Translations under genes and position numbers: made by a program
Notes under the pieces: model-generated
Database searches by the model: none
What the model saw: only the letters and a program-made list of their open reading frames with translations
What the model was told of the DNA's origin: nothing
Shown here: in pieces, positions 41,382-49,617 of the stretch
Numbering within the stretch: position 1 is the stretch's first letter
Layout: every line of letters begins with the position of its first letter
Source: Clostridia bacterium
Lineage (GTDB): Bacteria > Bacillota > Clostridia > Oscillospirales > CAG-272
DNA: 64,000 bases
Direction of reading: 5' to 3'
Assembly: GCA_017503105.1 (NCBI GenBank)
Contig: JAFVTS010000010.1
Location: forward strand, 62,001-126,000

Positions 41382-43235
41382 TTAAACCGAGCCCATCGGG
41401 CTTGCTATCGCGCCGTATTTCGTAAACGCGGAAATAGCTCTCGGAAGTCTTTCGACCTCAAGCTCCTCAACGGAGTCGCATTCTCCGCGAAGATAAGCGG
41501 AAAGTCTATCTATTGCCGTCTCGCATCTTTCCTTGACGCCCGCATAGCGTATGTCGAGATTAGACCAGCCGACGGCTTTGTTGTATGAGAACCAGCGCGC
41601 CTTGTGCGACGCGTGCACAGCCTTCGTTTTTTCTATAAGCTCGGGCAAAAGGCTGTAGGTTATCCTCTCAAGCATCTCTCTGTCGTTCGCCTTGTATGCC
41701 GTGACGAGATTTTCGGCAACGTACGTTTTCAAGGCGAGATAGTCGAATACGTTATATACGTGCGTATAAAGCTCTCCCCAAGTGCCGTCTTCCTTGATCT
41801 TAGAGAAATAATCGCGGCACTCGGCGTAGTGGGAGCTCATAGGATTTTTCAAAAGCTGCGCGTCGTAAGTTCCCTCAAGCACGTCCTGCCAGAAGAGCAG
41901 CTTTCCGAAGAAGCGATGCTGGAAGCTCTTATACTCTCTGCCGTCGAAGACGTTGTGGTAGTCACCCATCTTATGAAAGGCGTCAAAATCCGCGCCCGTG
42001 GTGGCAAGAAATCTTTTTTTGATCTTTTCCTCGCTTGGCTCGGGGTCGTAAACGTGTTCCGCAAAATACGAAAGTCCGACGAGCTGGGCGAAAAGGTCGC
42101 ACTCGGCGTTGTCGTTTGACCAGATGGTCGTCATAGCAAGCCTGACGTCCTGCTCTCTGCAAGCGCGGAGCGCCGCCTTGGCACCCCTCATTGAAAGTCC
42201 GTGCTCGGGCAAGTGACCCGACCAGCCCCAAAGACCTCCTGCGTATGCAACTTTGCGTCCGAGCTCCTTGTGCTTCTTCAGCATATACCCGTCAATGCCG
42301 GAAAGTCTTCCGTAATGCCAATAAACGAGCGTGACGTTTTTGGGTATCCTATCGCGCACCCAATCCGGTACTACCGTTTCCTCGTCGTAATATTCCTTGC
42401 CGTTTTTTGAGCTGATGCGGAAGTACATATCGCTCCACATCAAGGGCTCAAGCCCGTATTTATCCGTTATTTCGACGAGTCTATCCATATATTCGCAGAA
42501 TATCTCAAACGGCGGCACGTAGCCGTGCTTATCAAGGAACGCGCCGCGCCCCATATCCCAAGCCTCGTCCATACCGATGTGTATCTTCCCCGAGCGGAAG
42601 CAGGATGAGATAGAGCTTATCCACTTATCAAGAAATTCGAAGGTCTTCTCCTCTCTTGCAAGGAGCACCTCCGCCGTGTCCTTGATCGGTGCGGCATCTT
42701 CCCAGAGCAGATACTTGCCCATATGCCCGTAGCACTCGATGCAGGGGATCATCTCAATGCCGTAGGCGTAGGCGTAATCGTCTATTTTGAGAAGCTCCTC
42801 GCGCGTGTATCTTCCGCGCATATAGCCGAAGTAAGGGTATCCTTCAAGCTCTGCCGTGTCCTCGGTGTAGAGCATCACCGCGCCAAAGCCCATTACGGCG
42901 GCAAAGTCGAGAAATCTGCAAATTCCCGAAAGATTTGCCACAGCACCTCTTGAGGCGTCAAGCATTATCGCGGGCGGCTCAAAGAAGCCGTCCTCGATAA
43001 CGTCGAAGGAGTCCGATGCTTTCGCGTTTTCCAAAAGCACGCAAAGCTCACGGAATATCTGATGCTTTCTTTGATAATATATCGTAGCCTTGCCGCCCGT
43101 GAGTGAAGCTCCGAGCCTTTCTCCTTTTACGAAAGAAACGGGAATTCCGCCCTCTCCGATATCAAATCCGATAAGCTCGGAAAGACGACTCAGCGTACAG
43201 AGAAGGTCTTTGTCACATAAAAAATTGAGTTTCAT
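41382..43235 (-). CDS. GH20 family exo-beta-N-acetylhexosaminidase, paralogue 3
   Basis: I place the start at 43235, where AAAGGAGAATTAT precedes the ATG. With this start all three copies are exactly 617 residues. The upstream in-frame ATG at 43274 has no ribosome site. It has KIHIGMDEAWDMGRGAFLDK, MLYTEDTAELEGYPYFGYM, LMWSDMYFRISSKNG and MTTIWSNDNAECDLFA. It is the first of the three in the direction of transcription, 104 bp downstream of aconitase. That gap is AT-rich but holds no terminator or promoter I trust. Confidence 0.85.
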   Translation of the reverse strand: MKLNFLCDKDLLCTLSRLSELIGFDIGEGGIPVSFVKGERLGASLTGGKATIYYQRKHQIFRELCVLLENAKASDSFDVIEDGFFEPPAIMLDASRGAVANLSGICRFLDFAAVMGFGAVMLYTEDTAELEGYPYFGYMRGRYTREELLKIDDYAYAYGIEMIPCIECYGHMGKYLLWEDAAPIKDTAEVLLAREEKTFEFLDKWISSISSCFRSGKIHIGMDEAWDMGRGAFLDKHGYVPPFEIFCEYMDRLVEITDKYGLEPLMWSDMYFRISSKNGKEYYDEETVVPDWVRDRIPKNVTLVYWHYGRLSGIDGYMLKKHKELGRKVAYAGGLWGWSGHLPEHGLSMRGAKAALRACREQDVRLAMTTIWSNDNAECDLFAQLVGLSYFAEHVYDPEPSEEKIKKRFLATTGADFDAFHKMGDYHNVFDGREYKSFQHRFFGKLLFWQDVLEGTYDAQLLKNPMSSHYAECRDYFSKIKEDGTWGELYTHVYNVFDYLALKTYVAENLVTAYKANDREMLERITYSLLPELIEKTKAVHASHKARWFSYNKAVGWSNLDIRYAGVKERCETAIDRLSAYLRGECDSVEELEVERLPRAISAFTKYGAIASPMGSV

Positions 43236-43339
43236 ATAATTCTCCTTTAAACTGTTACTAATAAAATAATACAATAAAAAAGAGAAAAAGTATTTAACAA
43301 TGGTGCTTTTAAATTTATCATTTATTCCGCAGAAGAAGC

Positions 43340-45271
43340 TTAAGAGCCTGATTTCGTATAGTTAAGAAGTCCGCCTGCGGAAAGTATCGCTCTTTGTCTT
43401 TCGGTGAGCGAGAGCAAAAGCGGAACGCTTACACCACGCGTCTTATCGGTGAGATAAGCCTTATCCTTTCCGAGAACCGCGTCGGCAAATCCCTCTATCA
43501 GAAGATCGTCGCCCTCGCCGAGCTTTTCGTAATCGTCCTCGTTTTCAAGCGTCATAGGAACTATACCGAAGTTTATCAGATTTGCTACGTGTATTCTCGC
43601 AAAGCTCTTTGCCACTACTGCTTTTATACCGAGGTAAAGGGGCACGAGTGCCGCGTGCTCACGCGAGGAGCCCTGTCCGTAGTTGTGACCGCCGAGGATG
43701 AGTCCGCCGCCCTCAGCCTTCGCCCTCTCGGGAAATTTCTCGTCGCAAACCGTGAAGCAGAATTCCGAGAGCTTCGGCACGTTTGAACGGAAGGGAAGTA
43801 TCTTCGAGCCTGCGGGCATTATGTGGTCGGTGGTGATGTTGTCGCCTACCTTTAATATAAGCTTGCACTCAAGGTCGCGCGCGGGAGCCTTGCCGACGGG
43901 GATGGGCTTGATGTTGGGACCGCGCTCGACCGTAACGCTGTCCGCCTCGTCCTCCGTGGCGGGCATCTCAATAAGGTTGTCGTTTATGTCAAATACGCTC
44001 GGAATCTCTACACGGGGTGCCACTCCGAGGGTCTTCGGGTCCGTGAACACACCCGCTATCGCCGACGCGGCAGCCGTTTCGGGAGAAACGAGGTAGACCT
44101 GTGCGTCCTTGGTGCCGGAGCGGGCGAGGAAGTTTCTGTTGAAGGTTCTCAGGCTGACGCCCGCCGACTTCGGCGAGAAGCCCATTCCGATACAAGGACC
44201 GCAAGCGCATTCAAGTATTCTCGCGCCCGCCGCGATAAGGTCTGCAAGCGCACCGCATTTTGCGAGCATAGTGTAAACCTGCTTTGAGCCGGGGGAGATG
44301 GAGAGGCTGACGTCGGGGTGGACGGTCTTGCCCTTAAGCATTGCCGCGACCGTCAGCATATCAAGCATTGACGAGTTCGTGCAAGAGCCTATGCATATCT
44401 GGTCTATCTTTTTACCCGAAAGCTCCGATACGCTCTTTATGTTGTCGGGGCTGTGCGGGCAAGCCGCAAGCGGACGAAGAGCCGAGAGGTCTATCGTGTA
44501 TTCGGCGTCGTACGTTGCGTCCTCGTCGGGTGAGAGAGGAGTGTAATCGCACTCTCTTCCCTGAGCCTTTAAGAACGCACGGGTAGCCTCGTCCGAGGGG
44601 AATATTGACGTAGTCGCGCCAAGCTCGGCACCCATATTCGTGATAGTTGCTCTTTGCGGTACGGAAAGTGTCTTGACACCCTCGCCCGAGTATTCTATAA
44701 CCGCTCCGACGCCACCCTTGACGCCGAGAATGCGCAAGACCTCAAGTATCACGTCCTTTGCGCTGACGAAATCGGTAAGAGCGCCCGTAAGGTTTATCCT
44801 GATGATCTTCGGCATAGTGATGTAGTAGGTGCCGCCGCCCATAGCTACCGCGACGTCAAGACCGCCCGCGCCCATCGCGAGCATACCCATACCTCCCGCG
44901 GTGGGGGTGTGGCTGTCCGAGCCTATCAAGGTCTTGTCGGGGACGGCGAATCTTTCAAGATGCACCTGGTGGCAGATGCCGTTTCCCGGACGGGAAAATC
45001 TGATGCCGTGCTTCTTGGTGACGGTTTGGATATATCTGTGGTCGTCGGCGTTTTCAAAGCCCGCTTGGAGGGTGTTGTGGTCGATGTAAGCGACGGAGAG
45101 CTCGGTCTTTACTCTTTTGGTGCCCATTGCTTCAAACTGAAGATAAGCCATAGTGCCCGTCGCGTCCTGCGTCAGAGTCTGATCTATTCTAAGACCTATC
45201 TCCTCGCCTGCGGTCATATTGCCGACGACGAGGTGATTTTTGATTATTTTTTGCGCTAAAGTGTAACCCAT
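43340..45271 (-). CDS. acn: Aconitate hydratase
   Basis: Aconitase interconverts citrate and isocitrate through a [4Fe-4S] cluster. I place the start at 45271, after AGAGGAAATT, where the protein reads MGYTLAQKIIKNHLVVG. This gives 643 residues. The longer in-frame extension is basic and has no support. Motifs are GIRFSRPGNGICHQVHLERF, IGSDSHTPTAGGMGMLAMGA, CIGSCTNSSMLD, the cluster ligands in CACGPCIGMG, and the C-terminal swivel domain with YGQGSSREHAALVPLYLGIK. The short form is typical of anaerobic Clostridia. It lies 13 bp downstream of the GntR gene. Confidence 0.93.
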   Translation of the reverse strand: MGYTLAQKIIKNHLVVGNMTAGEEIGLRIDQTLTQDATGTMAYLQFEAMGTKRVKTELSVAYIDHNTLQAGFENADDHRYIQTVTKKHGIRFSRPGNGICHQVHLERFAVPDKTLIGSDSHTPTAGGMGMLAMGAGGLDVAVAMGGGTYYITMPKIIRINLTGALTDFVSAKDVILEVLRILGVKGGVGAVIEYSGEGVKTLSVPQRATITNMGAELGATTSIFPSDEATRAFLKAQGRECDYTPLSPDEDATYDAEYTIDLSALRPLAACPHSPDNIKSVSELSGKKIDQICIGSCTNSSMLDMLTVAAMLKGKTVHPDVSLSISPGSKQVYTMLAKCGALADLIAAGARILECACGPCIGMGFSPKSAGVSLRTFNRNFLARSGTKDAQVYLVSPETAAASAIAGVFTDPKTLGVAPRVEIPSVFDINDNLIEMPATEDEADSVTVERGPNIKPIPVGKAPARDLECKLILKVGDNITTDHIMPAGSKILPFRSNVPKLSEFCFTVCDEKFPERAKAEGGGLILGGHNYGQGSSREHAALVPLYLGIKAVVAKSFARIHVANLINFGIVPMTLENEDDYEKLGEGDDLLIEGFADAVLGKDKAYLTDKTRGVSVPLLLSLTERQRAILSAGGLLNYTKSGS

Positions 45272-45284
45272 GTTAAATTTCCTC

Positions 45285-45971
45285 TTACTTGTTTGCTTTT
45301 TTCGCTTGTTTTTTCTCTTCGTGATCAAGCCCCTTGAGTATGCCTGCAAGCGCTTTTTGCACGTGGTTTTGCGTGAGTCTTTCCGCCGCCCTCGCATCCC
45401 TTGCTTCTATTGCCTCAAGTATCTCTCTGTGCTCTGCTATGGACCTCTCGGCGCGTCCTTGCGTGCTGAGGGATATTTTGCGGTAGAGCTTAGCCTTTTT
45501 GTGAAGCTCGGAGAGTATGCCCGAGAGCATACGGGAGCCCGTTGCCGTATAGATAAGCGTGTGGAAGGTCGTGTCAAGCTCCTTTTGGTGCTCGGTGTCG
45601 TTCTTTCCGATGTAGAACTCGGAGAGCTCCACCGACTCGCGGAGCTTTTTTATATCCTCTTCGCTCATCTTCTCCGCCGCCTGAGCCGCCGCAAGACCGT
45701 CAAGGCGCATTCTTATCTTGTAAATGTCTATAATATCGTCCTTGCCGATGCCCGTTACTACGGCGCCCTTATTAGGTGAGAGCTTTACGAGCCCTTCCTC
45801 GGCAAGCCTGTGTATCGCGCCCCTGACGGGGGTGCGGCTGATGTTGAAGCGCTCCGAGATGGCAAGCTCCGTCAAAGGGTCGCCTCTTTTGTATACGCCT
45901 GTGAGAATATCTTCCTCGAGCCTTTCGTAAACGTGCTCTTCAAGAGAGCGTGCTTTTCCGTCTATTATCAT
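45285..45971 (-). CDS. GntR-family regulator, FadR/FCD subfamily
   Basis: The 228-residue protein has an N-terminal winged helix with ERLEEDILTGVYKRGDPLTE and SERFNISRTPVRGAIHRLAE. A helical FCD effector domain follows, with the metal or ligand residues in ELDTTFHTLIYTATGS, AEHREILEAIEARD and QNHVQ. Such regulators sense small carboxylates such as citrate, lactate or pyruvate. Its position between Re-citrate synthase and aconitase, 30 and 13 bp from them, suggests it senses citrate or a related acid and controls this branch. A perfect palindrome at the first promoter is the likely operator. Confidence 0.9.
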   Translation of the reverse strand: MIIDGKARSLEEHVYERLEEDILTGVYKRGDPLTELAISERFNISRTPVRGAIHRLAEEGLVKLSPNKGAVVTGIGKDDIIDIYKIRMRLDGLAAAQAAEKMSEEDIKKLRESVELSEFYIGKNDTEHQKELDTTFHTLIYTATGSRMLSGILSELHKKAKLYRKISLSTQGRAERSIAEHREILEAIEARDARAAERLTQNHVQKALAGILKGLDHEEKKQAKKANK

Positions 45972-46001
45972 CGCTGCCGTTCCTCTTTTCTTCGTTGAGT
46001 A

Positions 46002-47390
46002 TTAAAGCTGTCTTTTTCTGAAGGCTATCATTCCCGCGTCCGCGCTTTCGGTAAAGGCGATAAGCTCGTCGTCACCCATAAGCGTCGTTCTTCCGTCCGA
46101 ATACTCGCGGTCTACCATTTCTTTGACCTTTATAACTATGTCGTCGTGCTTAGTGTAGTCCTCTCCTGAGGCGGAGGAATAATGCTTGTTCATCCAATAA
46201 GCGACACCCGCAAGGCCCGAGGTGTTTGAAACGGCAACCTCCGCCTTTCTTCCGAGTATCTTCTCCGTGTCGAAGATGTTGTATATCTCGGTGTCTTTCA
46301 TAAGACCGTCCGCGTGTATGCCTGCACGGGTGACGTTGAAGTTTGCGCCGACGAAGGGCGTCATCGGGGGGATGTCGTAGTTGAGCTCGGTCGTGTAATA
46401 CTCCGCAAGCTCCGTGATGACCTCGGGGTTCATTCCGTCAAACGTGCCGCGAAGAGCCGCGTACTCAATGACCATTGCCTCGATCGGAATGTTGCCCGTT
46501 CTCTCACCGACGCCGAATAGCGAGCAGTTGACTGCGCTCGCACCGTAGAGCCAAGCGGAAACCGCGTTGGTAACGCCGTGGTAGAAGTCGTTGTGACCGT
46601 GCCACTCAAGCATCTCCGACGGAATATCCGCGTAGTGTCTGAGACCGTAAACTATACCGGGCACGCTTCTCGGCAGAGCAACACCGGGGTAGGAAACGCC
46701 GTAGCCGAGCGTGTCGCACATACGTATCTTAAGAGGAATGTTTGCCTCCTTCGCCACCTCGCCGAGTGCGTTGACGAAGGGAACGACGAAGCCGTAGAAA
46801 TCGGCGCGTGTGATGTCCTCAAGGTGGCATCTCGGACGGATGCCCGCGTCAATAGCGCGCTTTACGACGCCGAGGTAATGCTCAAGCGCTTCGCTTCTTG
46901 AAAGCCCGAGCTTCTTGAAAATGTGGTAATCCGAGCAGGAAACGAGGATTCCCGTCTCCTTTATGCCGAGGTTGTGGACGAGCTCAAAGTCCTCCTTCTT
47001 CGCTCTTATCCAGGTCGTTATTTCGGGGAACTCATAGCCGAGCGCCATACATTTCTCAACCGCCTCAAGATCCTTCTTCGTATAAACGAAGAACTCGCTC
47101 TGCCTTATAAGACCGCGCTCGCCGCCGAGGCGGTGCATCATTTTGTACATATCCACGATCTGCTTCGAGGTGTACGGTGCGCGCGACTGCTGTCCGTCGC
47201 GGAAGGTCGTGTCCGTTATCCATATCTCGTTCGGCATAGCGAGGGGAACGTGACGGTGGTTGAACGCTACCTTAGGTATCTCATCGTATGGATATATCTC
47301 GCGGTAGAGGTTAGGTTCGTCTACGTCCTGGAGCGAGTACTTGTACTGTGACTGCTCGATAAGGTTGCTGTAAGGGTTCTTTAAAATCAT
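46002..47390 (-). CDS. Re-citrate synthase-like acyltransferase (isopropylmalate/homocitrate synthase family)
   Basis: The start at 47390 has AAGGAGAAG upstream and gives 462 residues. The protein is a DRE-TIM metallolyase: NEIWITDTTFRDGQQSRAPY, GGERGLIRQSEFFVYTKKD, DYHIFKKLGLSRSEALEHYL, CHLEDITRADFYGFVVPFV, EWHGHNDFYHG and FNVTRAGIHADG. The family contains isopropylmalate and homocitrate synthases and the Re-citrate synthase of Clostridium kluyveri, which the N-terminal extension and length resemble. Aconitase and isocitrate dehydrogenase follow in the same direction, so citrate synthesis from acetyl-CoA and oxaloacetate is the best reading. No ordinary citrate synthase is present. Confidence 0.82.
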   Translation of the reverse strand: MILKNPYSNLIEQSQYKYSLQDVDEPNLYREIYPYDEIPKVAFNHRHVPLAMPNEIWITDTTFRDGQQSRAPYTSKQIVDMYKMMHRLGGERGLIRQSEFFVYTKKDLEAVEKCMALGYEFPEITTWIRAKKEDFELVHNLGIKETGILVSCSDYHIFKKLGLSRSEALEHYLGVVKRAIDAGIRPRCHLEDITRADFYGFVVPFVNALGEVAKEANIPLKIRMCDTLGYGVSYPGVALPRSVPGIVYGLRHYADIPSEMLEWHGHNDFYHGVTNAVSAWLYGASAVNCSLFGVGERTGNIPIEAMVIEYAALRGTFDGMNPEVITELAEYYTTELNYDIPPMTPFVGANFNVTRAGIHADGLMKDTEIYNIFDTEKILGRKAEVAVSNTSGLAGVAYWMNKHYSSASGEDYTKHDDIVIKVKEMVDREYSDGRTTLMGDDELIAFTESADAGMIAFRKRQL

Positions 47391-47423
47391 TTTTCTTCTC
47401 CTTAAAATAATCAAGATTGTATA

Positions 47424-47435
47424 ATTGTATACAAT
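47424..47435. promoter_or_regulatory. Palindromic operator at the citrate-branch promoter
   Basis: ATTGTATACAAT is a perfect 12-base palindrome. It lies just downstream of the minus-10, where a bound repressor would block transcription. A partly overlapping half site (ATTGTATAA) is adjacent. FCD-type GntR proteins often bind GTATAC-centred palindromes. Confidence 0.65.
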
Positions 47436-47445
47436 GTGTACCAAG

Positions 47446-47475
47446 ATTATACCATAAACACCGTGAAAATGTCAA
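47446..47475 (-). promoter_or_regulatory. Promoter of the Re-citrate synthase operon
   Basis: On the minus strand TTGACA (47470-47475) and TATAAT (47446-47451) are 18 bp apart. The minus-35 lies in an inverted repeat TGTCAA-tatatt-TTGACA. Confidence 0.8.
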
Positions 47476-47567
47476 TATATTTTGACATTGTTTTTTAAAA
47501 ATACAATTATTAAATGAAGGAAAGCGAGGAAGATAATGCAAAACAAGGGCAAAAACAAAAGAAAAAC

Positions 47568-47603
47568 GCACCGCTTTTGCAGGATTTGTGCTAAAAGCGA
47601 TGC
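47568..47603 (-). terminator. Terminator of the quinone-oxidoreductase gene
   Basis: An 11-bp stem with one G-T pair (47593-47603 with 47568-47578) is followed on the minus strand by GTTTTTCTTTT. Confidence 0.8.
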
Positions 47604-47635
47604 ATTTTGCGTCAGGCGCGAGGGGCGCTCGGCTC

Positions 47636-48619
47636 TCACCCGACGGTGAGAACTACCTTTCCGACGTTCTCTCCGCGTTCAAGAATGGCGTGAGCCGCCT
47701 CCGCCTCGGTGATGGGAAGGACTTTATAAATGGTAGGTCTTACAAGACCTGCCTCTATCTTCGGAAAGACGTCGCGCACAAGGCTTGCGAGTATTTCGGC
47801 CTTTACCTCAGGGGCGCGCGAGCGAAGGGTGCTTCCGATGATGCGGACGTTTCTTACGTAAATGTTTTTCAGGTCTATCTCAGTCTTTGTGCCCGCGAGA
47901 GCGGCTATCATTATCCATCTCGCTCCGTGGGTGAGGAAGGGAATACATTCGCCCATCATCTCACCGCCGAGGCAGTCTATCGCAACGTCAACGCCGTGAC
48001 CCGCATCAAGCTCCGCTTTTAATACGTCCGCCACGCGCTCCGACGAGGTGTCGATAATAACGTCAGCACCAAGGTGCTTTATCGCGTCCTTGAACTCGGG
48101 ACTCCTTACGGAGGTGATAACGCGTATGCCGAACGCCTTTGCCATAGGGATTATAACGCTCGCAAGGCCGCTCGCGCCCGCGTGCATAAGAAGAGTGTTG
48201 CCTTCCTTTATCTTACCTTCGATAAAGAGGTTGAGATACGCCGTCGCGAAGGCTTCCGGTATAGCCGCCGCCTCGACGGCGGTACAGCCACGGGGCACGG
48301 GCATTAGCATATCGTATTTTACGTTTGCATATTCGGCGTATCCGCCGCCGCCAAGCAGGGCGCAGACCTTGTCGCCTATTTTCCAATCCGACTTTTCACG
48401 CGCGCCGTCGGCAATTTCGACGATCTCGCCCGCAATCTCAAGACCCATCCACTCGGGGCAGCCGGGCGGGGGCGGATAATCTCCCGCCCTTTGCATAAGG
48501 TCGGCGCGGTTGAGTGCCGCCGCTTCGATTTTTACAAGCACGTCGTCGTGACCGAGCACGGGGTTCGGGACCTCGCTCCAAGAGAGCTCTCTGTTTTTTC
48601 CTGTGAGTATTGCTTTCAT
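47636..48619 (-). CDS. NAD(P)H-quinone oxidoreductase, MDR superfamily (PIG3/QOR type)
   Basis: The 327-residue protein is a zinc-free medium-chain reductase. It has NRADLMQRAGDYPPPPGCPE near the N-terminus, typical of the PIG3 branch, then WMGLEIAGEIVEI, GDKVCALLGGGGYAEY, AIPEAFATAYLNLF, and the nucleotide-binding LLMHAGASGLASVIIPMAKA. It probably reduces quinones or activated enones with NADPH. It has its own terminator and lies between the citrate branch and the SDR cluster, so its substrate link is unclear. Confidence 0.88.
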   Translation of the reverse strand: MKAILTGKNRELSWSEVPNPVLGHDDVLVKIEAAALNRADLMQRAGDYPPPPGCPEWMGLEIAGEIVEIADGAREKSDWKIGDKVCALLGGGGYAEYANVKYDMLMPVPRGCTAVEAAAIPEAFATAYLNLFIEGKIKEGNTLLMHAGASGLASVIIPMAKAFGIRVITSVRSPEFKDAIKHLGADVIIDTSSERVADVLKAELDAGHGVDVAIDCLGGEMMGECIPFLTHGARWIMIAALAGTKTEIDLKNIYVRNVRIIGSTLRSRAPEVKAEILASLVRDVFPKIEAGLVRPTIYKVLPITEAEAAHAILERGENVGKVVLTVG

Positions 48620-48744
48620 AGTTTTTTCCTTATTTATTTTATTGGATTTTATGTGATTTTTTAAGCATTTGCGCCTTTTTTCGCGCTTGATTTTTGTCCG
48701 TGCAAAGCACCCCTTGACGAATGCGTCGGGGAAGAATAATAAGC

Positions 48745-49509
48745 TTAATATCCCATTCCGTCAACTATCGCCTTTTGTGCGCGGAGTATCGGCTGTTCGT
48801 TTGATCCGACGAGCGCATAATCGCGCGTGCAGAGGTACATACAAGAGCCGAGCCGTCCCGTTATCTGCCTGAGCAGGCGGCAGTATGCGCCGTTTGCAAG
48901 GAACAGGTAGTCCTTTGAGATGTGGTTTTTAAGTCTTGAGCAGATTCCGATATCTTCTATAAGCTCCTCCTCTGTCGTTGCGAAGGTAACTATTTTGACG
49001 ACGTCGGCTCCTCGTTCCTCTTGTCCTTTGGCTATCTCAACTATCTTCTCCTCGGGTAAAAAGGCGTGCACGTGAGAGGAGAAGAGCACCTCGCCGCCGA
49101 GATCGTGTATCTTCTTCGCAAGAGCCTTTTGCTTTTCTATCGCCTCTTCGTCATAGGTGAACTCGTACTTTGCAGGGGAGAACATATCTGCCATAATGTC
49201 GGCGAGGGTCGCGCCCGATTCAATACCGAGAATAAGGAGCTCGGCGAGTTCATCATCCGTAAGGTCGCTGCTCTCGCGTCCGCGGTAGCTCGTTATATAT
49301 ATAGGAAGCTCTCCCGCGGCGGAAAATATGCGTGAGAGGTGCTCCCTCGTGCGGTATTCCTTTTTTAAGCAGTCGAGCTGTATTCCTATTGCGGTCGCAC
49401 CCTCGTATCTTGAATTGAGTATCTGAGGTATTATCTTATCCGGCGTGTCCTCGAGCACCATAGAGCAAATAAGGGGATGCGCCTGATTCAAAAAGCTCGG
49501 TTTTTTCAT
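48745..49509 (-). CDS. Type I 3-dehydroquinase-like TIM-barrel protein
   Basis: The 254-residue protein resembles type I 3-dehydroquinate dehydratase. It has HPLICSMVLEDTPDKI at the N-terminus, an acidic segment ATLADIMADMF, LFSSHVHAFLPEEKI with the catalytic-type histidine, and ADVVKIVTFATTEEE with the lysine that would form the Schiff base. The C-terminal substrate loop reads GRLGSCMYLCTRD and lacks the usual G-x-x-S-R. It may act on a different keto acid. It is transcribed with SDR and epimerase-like genes under an AraC regulator, so a catabolic role is more likely than the shikimate pathway. A hairpin follows at 48710-48731. Confidence 0.65.
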   Translation of the reverse strand: MKKPSFLNQAHPLICSMVLEDTPDKIIPQILNSRYEGATAIGIQLDCLKKEYRTREHLSRIFSAAGELPIYITSYRGRESSDLTDDELAELLILGIESGATLADIMADMFSPAKYEFTYDEEAIEKQKALAKKIHDLGGEVLFSSHVHAFLPEEKIVEIAKGQEERGADVVKIVTFATTEEELIEDIGICSRLKNHISKDYLFLANGAYCRLLRQITGRLGSCMYLCTRDYALVGSNEQPILRAQKAIVDGMGY

Positions 49510-49546
49510 TTTTAATTTCCTTTCGCAGGTATAAGTTTATCTTGAT

Positions 49547-49597
49547 AATTTAACACGGGTGACGACTTTAAACGATAAATGTAAATTAAAATTTACA
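49547..49597. repeat. Composite element copy 1 (AATTTAACACGGGT plus palindrome)
   Basis: AATTTAACACGGGT (49547-49560) is followed after 19 bases by the perfect palindrome TGTAAATTAAAATTTACA (49580-49597). The same two parts at the same spacing recur at 51412-51462. It lies upstream of the dehydroquinase-like gene and is a likely operator or promoter element. Confidence 0.65.
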
Positions 49598-49617
49598 TAA
49601 AACGCGCGTTTTCCGTA

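Noticed and set aside
45272-45397. N-terminal extension of aconitase
   Set aside because: The added 42 residues are Lys/Arg-rich, overlap the GntR gene end, and the inner ATG has a good ribosome site.
48710-48731. CCCC-GACG hairpin as a strong terminator
   Set aside because: The stem is short and bulged, and no T run follows on the minus strand, so it is mentioned only with the gene.
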